Positions 17,596 to 26,495 are shown, counted from the first letter of the stretch. The stretch is 64,000 nt of DNA from JAENVT01 sp963720775 (GCA_963720775.1 CAVRGR010000001.1:1-64000); one strand, 5' to 3'. Made by a program: numbers and translations. The notes: generated by a model from the sequence alone, not told the origin.

Positions 17596-18732
17596 TTACT
17601 CGCTCACAGCGTTGGCCGAACGAGGCTTCGTCGCCAGTCGATGACGGCGAACCTTGCCCGACGTGGTCGTCGGCAGGGTGTCGACGATGCGGACTTCTTT
17701 CGGAGCCATGAACGCAGGCAGCGACTCGACGCTGATGGCACGGATCGACTCGAGGGAGGGCGGGGTCTTCGCGTCGATGGGAACGACCCAAGCGACGACC
17801 CGCTGGCCCCACTCCGCGTCGGCTACGCCCGCTACGGCAACCTCGGCAACTGCCCTGTGGGTCCTCAGCACGGCTTCGACGATTGCCGGCCACACGTTCT
17901 CACCTCCGGTGATGATCAACTCGTCGCGCCTGCCGTGCACGATCAGTCGCCCGTCGTCACCGAGCTCTCCGAGATCTCCGGTCGCGAACCAGCCGTCGAC
18001 GCAGGGTTTCGAACCGTCGCGATAGCAGCGCAGGAGCATGGGGCAGCGAAGGTGGATCTCCGCCTGTTGATCGATGCGAACCTCCACGCCCTCGAGCGGC
18101 ACACCGTCGTAGACGACACCGCTGCCTGTCTCAGTCATGCCATAGGTGGTGACGACGTTGTCGGGAAGGTCCTCCGGTGGTCGCGATCCGCCGAGGACGA
18201 TGCGACGGAACAGTTGCGGATCGATGCGCTGCAACGCCGTCGGCACCAACGACACCAGGGTCGCTCCATCGCGTGCGGCCGCTGCGACCGCTCCGACTTC
18301 GAAGCCGTCGTGGACGACCAGACGAGTCGCCGTGAGGACGGCCCGCGTGATCACCGACAGCCCGCCGACGTGCGACAGCGGAAGGCAGGCCAACCAGGTG
18401 TCGGCTTTGCTGACTGCGAGCCGGGCGGATGTAGCGCGGGCCGACGCGCGTACGGCGTCGTGCGTCAGGACCACGCCGCGGGGGCTGCCTGTGGTGCCGC
18501 TCGTGGCGACGACCAGGGCATCGCCCTGCTCGACTCCGAGACCATCGAGCGTGTGGATCCCGCGATCGTTCACCAGTCGATCGGGCGCGATCGCGGCGAG
18601 CGTCGCGGCGCGTGCAGCGCCAGGCAGTCGTCGATCGAGTGGAAACGCGGCGTCGCCCGCGTCCCAGATTCGACGGAGCGCATCGACGAAGCCTTGGCCA
18701 GCGGGAAGATCGATCGCAACAAGGTGCGGCAC
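17596..18732 (-). CDS. menE: o-Succinylbenzoate-CoA ligase (menaquinone synthesis)
   Basis: 378 residues from GTG 18732. Adenylate-forming enzyme motifs: P-loop VVATSGTTGSPRGVVLTHD at about residues 75-93, A5 TTYGMTETGSG, A7 GWFATGDLGEL, A8 HGRRDELIITGGENVWPAIV and A10 TTTSGKVRRHRL. The short length and the position next to menA and near menH, menD, menF and menG identify it as MenE, which makes o-succinylbenzoyl-CoA. The start is fixed by a TAGCCT box 7 nt upstream, back to back with the menA promoter. Confidence 0.9.
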   Translation of the reverse strand: MPHLVAIDLPAGQGFVDALRRIWDAGDAAFPLDRRLPGAARAATLAAIAPDRLVNDRGIHTLDGLGVEQGDALVVATSGTTGSPRGVVLTHDAVRASARATSARLAVSKADTWLACLPLSHVGGLSVITRAVLTATRLVVHDGFEVGAVAAAARDGATLVSLVPTALQRIDPQLFRRIVLGGSRPPEDLPDNVVTTYGMTETGSGVVYDGVPLEGVEVRIDQQAEIHLRCPMLLRCYRDGSKPCVDGWFATGDLGELGDDGRLIVHGRRDELIITGGENVWPAIVEAVLRTHRAVAEVAVAGVADAEWGQRVVAWVVPIDAKTPPSLESIRAISVESLPAFMAPKEVRIVDTLPTTTSGKVRRHRLATKPRSANAVSE

Positions 18733-18756
18733 GGTCAGAAGGCTACGGTGACGCCC
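18733..18756. promoter_or_regulatory. Bidirectional leaderless promoter menE/menA with overlapping -10 boxes
   Basis: Only 24 bp separate the two GTG starts. AGGCTACGGT (18740-18749) holds TAGCCT read leftward and TACGGT read rightward, sharing the TA step. Each box is exactly 7 nt from its own GTG. No Shine-Dalgarno fits in the space. Confidence 0.7.
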
Positions 18757-19632
18757 GTGAATCGGTGGATACTCGGGGCCCGCCCTCGCACGCTTCCGGC
18801 CGCGGTGGTGCCGGTGGCCATCGGTGCCGGTGCCGCGGTCGGTGGGCCGTCCCCCGCGTGGTGGCGATTGGTGCCGGCGCTGATCGTCAGCCTTTCCTTG
18901 CAGGTCGGTGTCAACTATGCGAACGACTACAGCGACGGGGTGCGCGGCACGGACGATGCTCGGGTGGGTCCGACTCGACTCGTCGCCGGTGGTCTCGCCG
19001 AGCCGAGTCATGTGAAGGCGGCAGCATTCGTCGCATTCGGCGTCGCGGCCGTTGCCGGACTGACACTCGCCCTTGCCACCACCTGGTGGCTGATCGTCGT
19101 CGGTTTGCTGGCGATGCTTGCCGGTTGGGGTTACACCGGAGGTCCGAAGCCGTATGGCTATCTGGGTCTCGGTGAGTTGTTCGTGTTCGTGTTCTTCGGC
19201 CTGGTCGCGACGATCGGCACCACGTACGTGGTGGTCGAGAGCATTCCCGCACACGTCTGGCTCGCCGGGTGCGTCGCCGGATTTCTGGCATGCGCGTTGC
19301 TGGTGGTCAACAACCTGCGTGACATACCGACGGATCGCCTCGCGGGCAAGCGAACACTGGCGGTTCGCCTCGGCGACCAACGCACGCGTCTGCTGTACGC
19401 CGCCTGCCTGGCAGCTGGCGCGGCGTCGGTCATCGTGATCGCCGTGGTGTGGCGTGCTTGGACAGGCATAGCGCTGGTGGGCCTGGTTGTTGCCGTTTCG
19501 CCGGTCCGTGCAGTCCGCGGGGGAGCCGGTGGTCGGGAGTTGGTGCCGGTGCTCGGGGCGACGGGACGCACGCAACTCGTGATGGGCTTGCTGTTGGCCG
19601 TGGGCCTGGCTCTGGGGCCGATCACCAAGTGA
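18757..19632 (+). CDS. menA: 1,4-Dihydroxy-2-naphthoate polyprenyltransferase
   Basis: 291 residues with nine hydrophobic segments. The UbiA-family first Asp motif NYANDYSDGVRGTDD (NxxxDxxxD type) lies near residues 51-65 and the second VVNNLRDIPTDRLAGKRTLA near residues 182-201. This is the membrane enzyme that adds the isoprenoid tail to DHNA. Start GTG 18757 by the -10 spacing; VNRWILGARPRTLPAAVVPV is the usual MenA N-terminus. Its end overlaps the end of menH (convergent) by 11 bp. Confidence 0.93.
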   Translation: MNRWILGARPRTLPAAVVPVAIGAGAAVGGPSPAWWRLVPALIVSLSLQVGVNYANDYSDGVRGTDDARVGPTRLVAGGLAEPSHVKAAAFVAFGVAAVAGLTLALATTWWLIVVGLLAMLAGWGYTGGPKPYGYLGLGELFVFVFFGLVATIGTTYVVVESIPAHVWLAGCVAGFLACALLVVNNLRDIPTDRLAGKRTLAVRLGDQRTRLLYAACLAAGAASVIVIAVVWRAWTGIALVGLVVAVSPVRAVRGGAGGRELVPVLGATGRTQLVMGLLLAVGLALGPITK

Positions 19633-20401
19633 GGTGGCCCAGCCAACGCTGCACCGACTCGCACACGAGGTCCGGCTTCTGGAGATGGGCGGCGTGACCG
19701 GCTCCGGGGATGATCTCGAACTCTGCGGCGGGTGCAGCCGAGGCCATCTCGCGGCCGATACCGACGAACTTCTCGTCGCGCTCGCCGGCAATCGTCAGGA
19801 TCGGCATGGTCATCGCCCCGAGCTGCGGCCACAACGAGGCTTGGGCGCCGGTTCCGGCCAGCCGCAGGCTGCTCGCCAAGCCCGCCGCAGAGTTCCGGCG
19901 ACGGTCGATGCGCTGCGCCTCGTCGATCACGAGCCCGGCAAAGAGCGGCTGCGCCAGCCACTCGTCGAGGAACACGTCGACACCGACACGCTCGATGTGA
20001 TCTGCCAACCGGTCGTCGGCCGCACGCCTCGCCTGGCGATCGATGTCGTCGGCGATGCCGGGTGATCCGCCGACCAGAGCCAGGCCGCAAACCTGTTCGG
20101 GGAACATCGCCGCGGCGTGCAGGCACAAGCGCCCACCCATGCTGTAGCCGATGTACACCGCAGGACCGCACATGGCCGTCAACGACGCGGCGGCGTTGCC
20201 GAGGTCGGCCCGAACCTCGCCCGAACCTGCATGACCGGGAGCGTCGACCACTATCGACTCGTATCCGCGGTCCGCGAAGTGTGTGGCGATCGGCTTCCAC
20301 GAGGCCGACGTCTGAGTGAAGCCGTGTACGAAGACCAAGCGGGGACCATCACCACGCGCCCACCCGGCGAGCGCGCCGGGAAGATGGCGCCAGTCAGACA
20401 T
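19622..20401 (-). CDS. menH: Alpha/beta hydrolase, probable SHCHC synthase
   Basis: 259 residues. Oxyanion strand FVHGFTQTSASW, nucleophile elbow GYSMGGR near residues 94-100, catalytic Asp near AGERDEKF and His in GAGHAAHLQ near the C-terminus. The family MenH (2-succinyl-6-hydroxy-2,4-cyclohexadiene-1-carboxylate synthase) fits both the sequence and the setting among men genes. Start overlaps the end of the DsbA-like gene by 8 bp, so it is second in the frnE-menH unit. Confidence 0.82.
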   Translation of the reverse strand: MSDWRHLPGALAGWARGDGPRLVFVHGFTQTSASWKPIATHFADRGYESIVVDAPGHAGSGEVRADLGNAAASLTAMCGPAVYIGYSMGGRLCLHAAAMFPEQVCGLALVGGSPGIADDIDRQARRAADDRLADHIERVGVDVFLDEWLAQPLFAGLVIDEAQRIDRRRNSAAGLASSLRLAGTGAQASLWPQLGAMTMPILTIAGERDEKFVGIGREMASAAPAAEFEIIPGAGHAAHLQKPDLVCESVQRWLGHLTW

Positions 20402-21050
20402 CGGCAGTTCGTCTGGCGACGACTCGGCGGAGCACCTCCACGAATGTGCTCGGGTCTTGGGCCCCCGGCACCATCCACCTGTTGTCGAACACGAACGTCG
20501 GTACCGCCGTGATCTCCATCTCGAGCGCTCGCTGCAGCTCGTGACGAACCTCTACGACACCGTCGTCGCTGTCCAGGAAGCCGAGAACTCGATCGTGATC
20601 GAGGCCGACGTCGCCGGCGCACGTGGCCAGCACCTCGGGATCACCGACATCGAGACCGTCGATGAAGTACGCCTGCAGCAGCCGCTCTTTCAGGGCGACC
20701 TGCTCACCCGTCGCTTCTGCCAGCCAGAGGAGTCGATGGGCGAGGAGCGTGTTGGCCCGCAGTGCACGATCCATCCGGAACTGCAGCCCGCTCTCGGCGG
20801 CGATCCCGGTGACGTGGTCGATGATCTGCTTGGCGCGTTCGTAACCGCCGAACTTCTTGGCGTAGGCGTCGACGACCGGGCCGGCCTTGCCCGGTGACGC
20901 GGTGGGGTCGAGCTGATATGGCCGGAAGACGATGGTGACGTCGATCTCGTCGGCCAACTCGGCGACCGCTGCCTCGAACCGACGCTTTCCGATGTAGCAC
21001 CACGGACACACGACGTCGGACCAGATCTCGACGTCGACGTGGGGGCGCAC
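20394..21050 (-). CDS. DsbA-family oxidoreductase, FrnE type
   Basis: 218 residues from GTG 21050. The thioredoxin-fold active site WSDVVCPWCYIGKRRFE (CPWC) lies at about residues 9-25, the cis-Pro loop is ITAVPTFVFDNRWMV near residue 180. FrnE-like proteins are cytoplasmic disulfide oxidoreductases or isomerases, often beside polyketide or quinone genes. It leads the leftward unit with menH. The start is fixed by TATCAT 6 nt upstream; no signal peptide. Confidence 0.85.
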   Translation of the reverse strand: MRPHVDVEIWSDVVCPWCYIGKRRFEAAVAELADEIDVTIVFRPYQLDPTASPGKAGPVVDAYAKKFGGYERAKQIIDHVTGIAAESGLQFRMDRALRANTLLAHRLLWLAEATGEQVALKERLLQAYFIDGLDVGDPEVLATCAGDVGLDHDRVLGFLDSDDGVVEVRHELQRALEMEITAVPTFVFDNRWMVPGAQDPSTFVEVLRRVVARRTADV

Positions 21051-21081
21051 GTCTGGATGATAGGCGCCTATCGTGGCGATC
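21051..21081. promoter_or_regulatory. Divergent leaderless promoters frnE/menD in a perfect 14-bp palindrome
   Basis: GATAGGCGCCTATC (21059-21072) is perfectly self-complementary. It contains the body of both -10 boxes: TATCAT leftward (21057-21062), 6 nt from GTG 21050, and TATCGT rightward (21069-21074), 7 nt from ATG 21082. The palindrome could also bind a dimeric regulator. Confidence 0.65.
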
Positions 21082-22753
21082 ATGACCCTCGCGCCGCAGG
21101 ATGTGCAGGCCACGTTCTGCGCAACACTCGTCGACGAGTGGGTACGCCACGGCCTGCGTCATGCGGTTGTCGCTCCCGGTTCTCGGAGCTCGCCTATGGC
21201 GCTCGCGCTGGTCGACCGGTCCGACTTGGAGGTACACATCTTCCTCGACGAACGGTCGGCCGGTTTCGCCGCGCTCGGGATCGGCTTGTCGACCGGTGTT
21301 CCGGCTGTGTTGTTGTGTACGAGCGGCACTGCCTCGACACACTTCCATGCAGCAGTCGTCGAGGCGCATCAATCGGGCGTGCCGATGTTGGTGGTCACCG
21401 CTGACCGCCCGCCCGAACTGCATGGTGTCGGCGCGCCACAGACGATCGAGCAGAACGACCTATATGGCGGCGCGGTGCGGTGGTTCCATGACCCCGGTGT
21501 AGCCCTCGCCGAGGAACGGTCGTCGTGGAGATCGGTTGCTTCCAGGGCGTGGCGTCGTGCTGGTGACCACGCGCCGGGTCCCGTGCACCTCAACCTTCCT
21601 TTTCGAGAGCCGCTCGTCGGGACCGCCGGACCGTTGCCCGACGGGGAGCCACTCGCGCCGCGACAGCGGCAGTCGTTCGACATCGATGCGTTGGTCGACT
21701 TGGCCGGTGCGCCCCGCGGCGTGATCGTGGCCGGAAAGGGTGTCGATCAGCCTGATTCCGTACAGGCTCTTGCCGACGCAACCGGCTGGCCGGTGCTCGC
21801 AGATCCGCCGTCCGGATGTCAGGTGCTCGATTCTGCCGTGGTGAGGTTCGACGCGCTGTTGCGCCATCGTGGCTTCGCCGACGAACACTGCCCCACCGTG
21901 GTGATGCAGTTGGGGATGCCGCCGGCGTCGAAGGTGCTGAGCCAATGGCTCACGGGATCGGGCGCTCAACAGGTGGCCGTCTCGCCGGCAGGGTTGATCT
22001 CCGATCCCAACCTCGTCGGGGCCAGCCAACTGCACGCGCCTATCGGAGAGCTGTGCTCACGACTTGCCGCGCAGGCATCGACAGGGCCTGTCGCCGCGTG
22101 GCGAGAAGGATGGATCGCGGCAGACCGCGTGGCGCGTGAGGTTCTCGACGCCGCGCTGAGCAGCGAGCGGTGCCTCTCGGAGCCGGGTACCGCGCACGCG
22201 GTCACCGCCCACGTCCCACCGGGTGGCCACCTCGTCGTCGCCTCGTCGATGCCCGTTCGCGACATCGAGTGGTTCGGCACGCCGCGAGGCGACATCACCG
22301 TGCATGCCAATCGCGGTGCGAACGGGATCGACGGAGTCATCGCAACCGCCATCGGCGTCGCTCTCGGCACTCGTGCACCGACCACGGTGTTGCTCGGCGA
22401 TGTTGCCTTCTGCCACGACCTGTCGTCGCTCGCCGCACTGCGGGCTCGTGAGCTCGATCTCACGATCGTCGTCACCGACAACGACGGTGGTGCCATCTTC
22501 TCGTTCCTGCCCCAGGCCTCGGCGCTTCCCACAGAGGTCTTCGAGAAGCTGTTCGGTACTCCCCATGGCACCGACGTCGTCGAGGTCGCCAGAGCCATGG
22601 GCCTCCGCGCTTTCACGGCGGACTCTGCGCGGGGCCTCTCCGGCGCGTACGACGAGCCGCGACACCTGCGTCGTGCGCGTGTCCACCGATCGCCGCCAGA
22701 ACGTTGCAGTGCACGCCGCACTCAACGATGCGGTGGTTGCGGCCCTCGACTGA
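21082..22753 (+). CDS. menD: SEPHCHC synthase (ThDP-dependent), one frameshift near the end
   Basis: About 556 residues. N-terminal ThDP-enzyme pattern RHAVVAPGSRSSPMALAL, LLCTSGTASTHFHAAVVEAH with MLVVTADRPPEL, C-terminal NRGANGIDGVIATAIG and the ThDP motif VTDNDGGAIFSFLPQA. This is MenD, joining isochorismate and 2-oxoglutarate. Near 22655 the family reading leaves the frame (after LSGAYDEP) and resumes as CVVRVSTDRRQNVAVHAALN with a stop at 22751-22753: a single-base frameshift, most likely a sequence error. ATG 21082 is preferred to GTG 21073 because the latter overlaps the -10 box. Confidence 0.9.
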
Positions 22754-22756
22754 TGG

Positions 22757-23932
22757 CTACGGTCTGACGATGGCAGAAAGCATCGCTTGAAACTTGGCTT
22801 GCGTCTCGGCAAGTTCAGCGAGTGGCTCGCTGTCGGCGACGATTCCTCCACCGGCGACGAGGCGCGCACAACGACGGTCGGCGGAGAACTCTGCGCACCG
22901 CAGCGCGACCGCCCATGTGCCATCGCCTGCCGAGTCGACCCAGCCGACCGAGCCGGCGTAGCGGCCGCGGTCGAAGCCCTCGACGCGCTCGATCAGGGCG
23001 AGCGCCGCGTCCCGCGGAAAGCCACCGACCGCGGGTGTCGGCGCCAGGGCTCGCACGAGATCGAGAACGTTCGGTCTCGGGTCGGACAGGTGGCCCTCCA
23101 TGCGTGTGCCCAGGTGCTGCACGTTGGCCACGGCGATGATCGATGGCTCCGGTTCCCAGTCGAGATAGCTGCACCAGGGCAACAAGGTGTCGTGGATCAT
23201 GTCGATGACCACACGATGTTCCGTTTGGTTCTTGGCGCTGGCCAGCAGCTCGGCGGCGGCGCGCTCGTCGGTGTCGGGATCACCGGTTCGTGGTGTGGTG
23301 CCGGCGAACGGCTGGGCCCAAACGGCGTTGCCTTGCACGCTCACCAGCAGCTCGGGCATCGCTCCGACGAAGCCGTCGATCGAGTACCGGAAGCTCGAGC
23401 CGAACGATGCGCGAAGCCGCAGGAGCACGGCGTGGATGTCGATCGGCTCGTCGCTGCTCACACGAATCTCGCGGGCGATGACGGCTTTGGCGAGCAAACC
23501 CTTGCGTACGGCGTCTCGCGCAGCCGTGACAGCGGCGAGGTAGCGGTCGATGGGTGTGAGTGGTTCTGTCGTGAAGTTCTGGGCGCGAGGTTGTGGCCGC
23601 GGCGGCGTGTCGAGATCCAGAGCCGTGTCGTCGATGGTCGTCACCCACCGACGACCATCGGCGGCTTTGACGACTGCCATCGCCGGAACAACCAGATCGC
23701 AGGGCGACCCGGGCTTGAACGGCACGACGCCGAGGGCGAGCGGTCTGGCGCCGCCGGCCCGATCATCGTGCTCGATGGCGGCGAGGAAGGCCGGTACGTC
23801 GTCGATCGGGACCCGAGCAGCTACACCGCGCCCGGCGACACCGACGCCGTCGCGCACGAAGAGAAAGCCATCACCGCGGGCGATGTCGTTGAGGTCGACG
23901 TCGCGGTCGAGCGGCCGGCTGACTGCTCGCAA
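22757..23932 (-). CDS. menF: Isochorismate synthase
   Basis: About 391 residues. Chorismate-binding domain with RDAVRKGLLAKAVIARE, FVGAMPELLVSVQGN, FAGTTPRTGDPDTDERAAAE, HRVVIDMIHDTLLPWC, TRMEGHLSDPRPN, PTPAVGGFPRDAALALIERV and YAGSVGWVDSAGDGTWAVAL. These are the MenF/EntC hallmarks. The likely start is TTG 23932, 5 nt after the menG stop, with AGGAG overlapping that stop; an upstream run in the same frame lies inside menG and is not coding. Convergent with menD, 3 bp apart. Confidence 0.9.
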   Translation of the reverse strand: MRAVSRPLDRDVDLNDIARGDGFLFVRDGVGVAGRGVAARVPIDDVPAFLAAIEHDDRAGGARPLALGVVPFKPGSPCDLVVPAMAVVKAADGRRWVTTIDDTALDLDTPPRPQPRAQNFTTEPLTPIDRYLAAVTAARDAVRKGLLAKAVIAREIRVSSDEPIDIHAVLLRLRASFGSSFRYSIDGFVGAMPELLVSVQGNAVWAQPFAGTTPRTGDPDTDERAAAELLASAKNQTEHRVVIDMIHDTLLPWCSYLDWEPEPSIIAVANVQHLGTRMEGHLSDPRPNVLDLVRALAPTPAVGGFPRDAALALIERVEGFDRGRYAGSVGWVDSAGDGTWAVALRCAEFSADRRCARLVAGGGIVADSEPLAELAETQAKFQAMLSAIVRP

Positions 23933-23937
23933 CAGTC

Positions 23938-24642
23938 TCAGCTCCTGGTACCGAGCAGCAACTGCGTGATTCCTCCGCTGAGCTGGTGGTGCTCGGCATC
24001 GGCGAAGCCGGCAGCACGCAGTTCGGCGAGCATCTGCGCGGGCGGTGGGAGGTAGGCGACGCTCTTCGGCAGGTATCGGTAGGCGGCGCCATCGCTGAGC
24101 AACGCACCGATCTTCGGGACGACCTTGCCGAAGTAGATGCTGTTGCCCCACCGGATCACCTTGCTGTGAGGAACGCCCACGTCGAGCAGGGCGATGCGCC
24201 CACCGGGTCGCACGACCCTGCCGAGCTCCTCGAAGAACCGCGGCAGCTCCACCAGGTTTCGTAGCGCAAATCCGCACGTCGTCCCGTCGACAGCATGATC
24301 GGGCAGCGGCAAGCGCAAGATGTCGGCCTGCACTCTGGGGGCACCGCTGCGGTCGGCAGCCAGCATGCCAAAGCTGATGTCGAACGACAGTGGCCGATGT
24401 CCGTTGCGAGCGAGGTCGGCGCACAGGTCGCCGGTGCCACTGGCCAGATCGATAACGGTGCTGCCGGGCGGCAGTTCGAGCAACCGCACTGCCTTGCGTC
24501 GCCATCGCACATCGAGTCGGAAGGTCATGATGCGGTTGACGAGGTCGTAGCGCGGGGCAATCGCATCGAACATCTGGCGGACAGCAGTGACCTTGTCGTC
24601 GCCATGCGGCAAGGTCTCGCTGTCCCACGATCGTTTGCTCAC
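23938..24642 (-). CDS. menG: Demethylmenaquinone methyltransferase
   Basis: 234 residues from GTG 24642 (VSKRSWDSETLPHGDDKVTA). UbiE/COQ5 signatures: VRQMFDAIAPRYDLVNRIMT near the N-terminus, SAM loop VIDLASGTGDLCADLA, and GFALRNLVELPRFFEELGRV with RPGGRIALLD. It methylates demethylmenaquinone with SAM, the last step of the pathway. It is first in a two-gene unit with menF. The start is fixed by TAGCCT 7 nt upstream. Confidence 0.92.
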   Translation of the reverse strand: MSKRSWDSETLPHGDDKVTAVRQMFDAIAPRYDLVNRIMTFRLDVRWRRKAVRLLELPPGSTVIDLASGTGDLCADLARNGHRPLSFDISFGMLAADRSGAPRVQADILRLPLPDHAVDGTTCGFALRNLVELPRFFEELGRVVRPGGRIALLDVGVPHSKVIRWGNSIYFGKVVPKIGALLSDGAAYRYLPKSVAYLPPPAQMLAELRAAGFADAEHHQLSGGITQLLLGTRS

Positions 24643-24655
24643 ACGGTGGAGGCTA
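24643..24655 (-). promoter_or_regulatory. Leaderless promoter of menG-menF
   Basis: TAGCCT (24655 to 24650, minus strand), 7 nt from GTG 24642. The same hexamer and spacing serves menE. Confidence 0.6.
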
Positions 24656-24684
24656 TTCGCCGCGTCACCCACCCCACCCGCTTC

Positions 24685-24784
24685 GGTGTGGAGTGTTGCG
24701 CGGCACCCAAGTGACCCTGAAGAACTCCACAGAGCTGGTGTGGAGTGTTTGGCGCGTACCCGGGGCGCGTAGAAACACTCCACA
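24685..24784. repeat. Two tandem stem-loops upstream of menG
   Basis: GGTGTGGAGTGTT occurs at 24685-24697 and again at 24737-24749. The second copy's TGTGGAGTGTTT (24739-24750) pairs perfectly with AAACACTCCACA (24773-24784) over 12 bp; the first copy opposes AACTCCACA (24723-24731). The array fills the gap between an acyl-CoA synthetase gene end and the menG promoter. Confidence 0.55.
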
Positions 24785-24790
24785 GGGGCC

Positions 24791-26410
24791 TCAAGGGAGG
24801 GGGTCGGCGGCGATCTTCTTGGCCCATCGGTAGTCGGCTTTGCCCGAAGGAGACCGCACGACGTCGGTCACGAACACGAAGGCCTTGGGCAGTTTGTAGC
24901 GGGCGATGTGCAGTTCGGCTTCTGCCAAGAGGGACGCCTCGTCGGGGGGACTCCCACTGCGCATGCGCACCACGGCGACCACTTCGTTGCCCCACCGTTC
25001 GCTCGGGCGACCCGCGACCACGCAGTCGTACACGCCGGGGTGGGCCTTGATGGCCGACTCGACCTCCTCGGCGAAGATCTTCTCGCCGCCGGAATTGATC
25101 GTGACCGCGTCACGACCGTGGAGCTCCACCACACCATCGGCGCGCAACCTGGCTCGGTCACCGGGTATCGCATATCGCACTCCATCTATCAACGGATAGG
25201 TGCGCTCGGTCTTGGTTGCGTCACCGAGGTAACCGAGGGCCAATCGGCCGCTCTTGGCCAACCAACCGAGTTCGTCCTCACCCGGCTGCAGTTCGCGATC
25301 GAGGTCGGCGGACAAGACGTGGTTGCCGGGACTGATCGCAAAAGTTCCAGTCGTCGCCTTGCTACCGGCTGAAACGTGAGCCAGTTGCCCGCCGGCCTCC
25401 GATGAACCCAGGCCGTCGACGATGATCAGCGACGGAAGGTGCTCCAGGAACTCTTCCTTCAACCCCGCGCTCAGTGCCGCTCCGCCGGAGAGCAAGACGG
25501 TGAGCGAGCGGAGGTCGTAGGTCGATGTCGCCAGTTCGTCGAGCAGCGGTCGGGCGAACGCATCGCCGACGATCAGCAAGAAGTTCAGTCGCTCGCACTC
25601 GACCAGGCTCCAGATGTCGGCCGGATCGAGTCGCTCGGGTATCGACTGCACGTACACCGTTCCACCGAGGTTCCAGGTGCGAAAGCTCATCCAGTGACCA
25701 GCGCCGTGCATGAACGGCGCAGCGAGGAGGGCCTTCAGGCTGCCATCCGCAGCAGCGACCACCTCCTCGATCGTCGGCGCATCGGATCCTCCGAAGCATT
25801 CGATGTTGGCGTCACCATTGCGCCACAGCACACCTTTGGGCATGCCGGTCGTGCCCCCGGTGTAGAGGATGTACAGATCGTCAGGGCTCCATTCGACCTC
25901 CGGCTTCGCCGAGGAGGCGGCCGCAATCGCGTCCTCGTACCACACGGCTCCCGGCAGGAGCGCGTTGCCGGAATCGTCGGGTACCTGGAGGATCACGCGC
26001 AGGCTGGGGAGCGCCGGCAGCACGTCGCTCAGCGTCGGCGCGAACCGGCTGTGGACGACGATCGCCACGGCGTTGGAGTCGTGCAACAGGTAGCGCAGCT
26101 CCTCCGCCACGTAGCGATAGTTGACGTTGAAGGGCGCCACTCGTGCCTTGAAGGCGCCGAGCATCGACTCCAGGTACTCGTTGCCGTTGTGCAGGTAGAT
26201 GGCCAAATGGTCCTGCCCACTCGCATGCCCTGCCAGTGCCGACCGTTCGACGTGGACGCCGAGGCCCAGAGCGAGCAGATGATTGGCCAACCGGCGGGTG
26301 CGATCGGTGACCTCCGCCCAAGTCAGACGGCGGTCGCGGAACACCAGACAGGGCGCGTCGGGACGGGTCGCGGCGATCGCCTCATGGATTTCGGCCACTG
26401 AGAACACCAT
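24791..26410 (-). CDS. Acyl-CoA synthetase / AMP-dependent ligase
   Basis: 539 residues. Adenylation motifs: YILYTGGTTGMPKGVLWRNG near residues 176-195, then LGSSEAGGQLAHVS, GDRARLRADGVVELHGRDAV, INSGGEKIFAEEVE and the C-terminal SPSGKADYRWAKKI with the catalytic Lys. Similar to fatty- or steroid-acyl-CoA ligases of actinobacteria. It stands alone, divergent from the LLM oxidoreductase gene. The start follows TATGTT by 6 nt. Confidence 0.87.
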   Translation of the reverse strand: MVFSVAEIHEAIAATRPDAPCLVFRDRRLTWAEVTDRTRRLANHLLALGLGVHVERSALAGHASGQDHLAIYLHNGNEYLESMLGAFKARVAPFNVNYRYVAEELRYLLHDSNAVAIVVHSRFAPTLSDVLPALPSLRVILQVPDDSGNALLPGAVWYEDAIAAASSAKPEVEWSPDDLYILYTGGTTGMPKGVLWRNGDANIECFGGSDAPTIEEVVAAADGSLKALLAAPFMHGAGHWMSFRTWNLGGTVYVQSIPERLDPADIWSLVECERLNFLLIVGDAFARPLLDELATSTYDLRSLTVLLSGGAALSAGLKEEFLEHLPSLIIVDGLGSSEAGGQLAHVSAGSKATTGTFAISPGNHVLSADLDRELQPGEDELGWLAKSGRLALGYLGDATKTERTYPLIDGVRYAIPGDRARLRADGVVELHGRDAVTINSGGEKIFAEEVESAIKAHPGVYDCVVAGRPSERWGNEVVAVVRMRSGSPPDEASLLAEAELHIARYKLPKAFVFVTDVVRSPSGKADYRWAKKIAADPLP

Positions 26411-26495
26411 CTCTGCAACATAGAGAAGATGTGACCGGCGTCACTCATCAGACCCGAGCGGAGGGCCGGGCAGAGACGCAACTATGGTCGCCCGC
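26411..26495. promoter_or_regulatory. Divergent leaderless promoters for the acyl-CoA synthetase and the LLM oxidoreductase
   Basis: Leftward TATGTT (26422 to 26417), 6 nt from ATG 26410. Rightward TATGGT (26483-26488), 7 nt from ATG 26496; an upstream ATG at 26484 lies inside this box and is therefore not the start. Confidence 0.6.

Noticed and set aside
17473..18756. Plus-strand frame upstream of menA giving an apparent 719-residue protein
   Set aside because: The menA homology begins at GTG 18757; the upstream part lies antisense to menE and lacks any family signal.
23933..24628. N-terminal extension of the menF frame
   Set aside because: It overlaps menG in another frame; composition (His/Arg-rich) is that of a shadow, and MenF is complete from TTG 23932.
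25439..26401. 320-codon ORF on the plus strand opposite the acyl-CoA synthetase
   Set aside because: Antisense shadow; adenylation motifs on the minus strand are complete.
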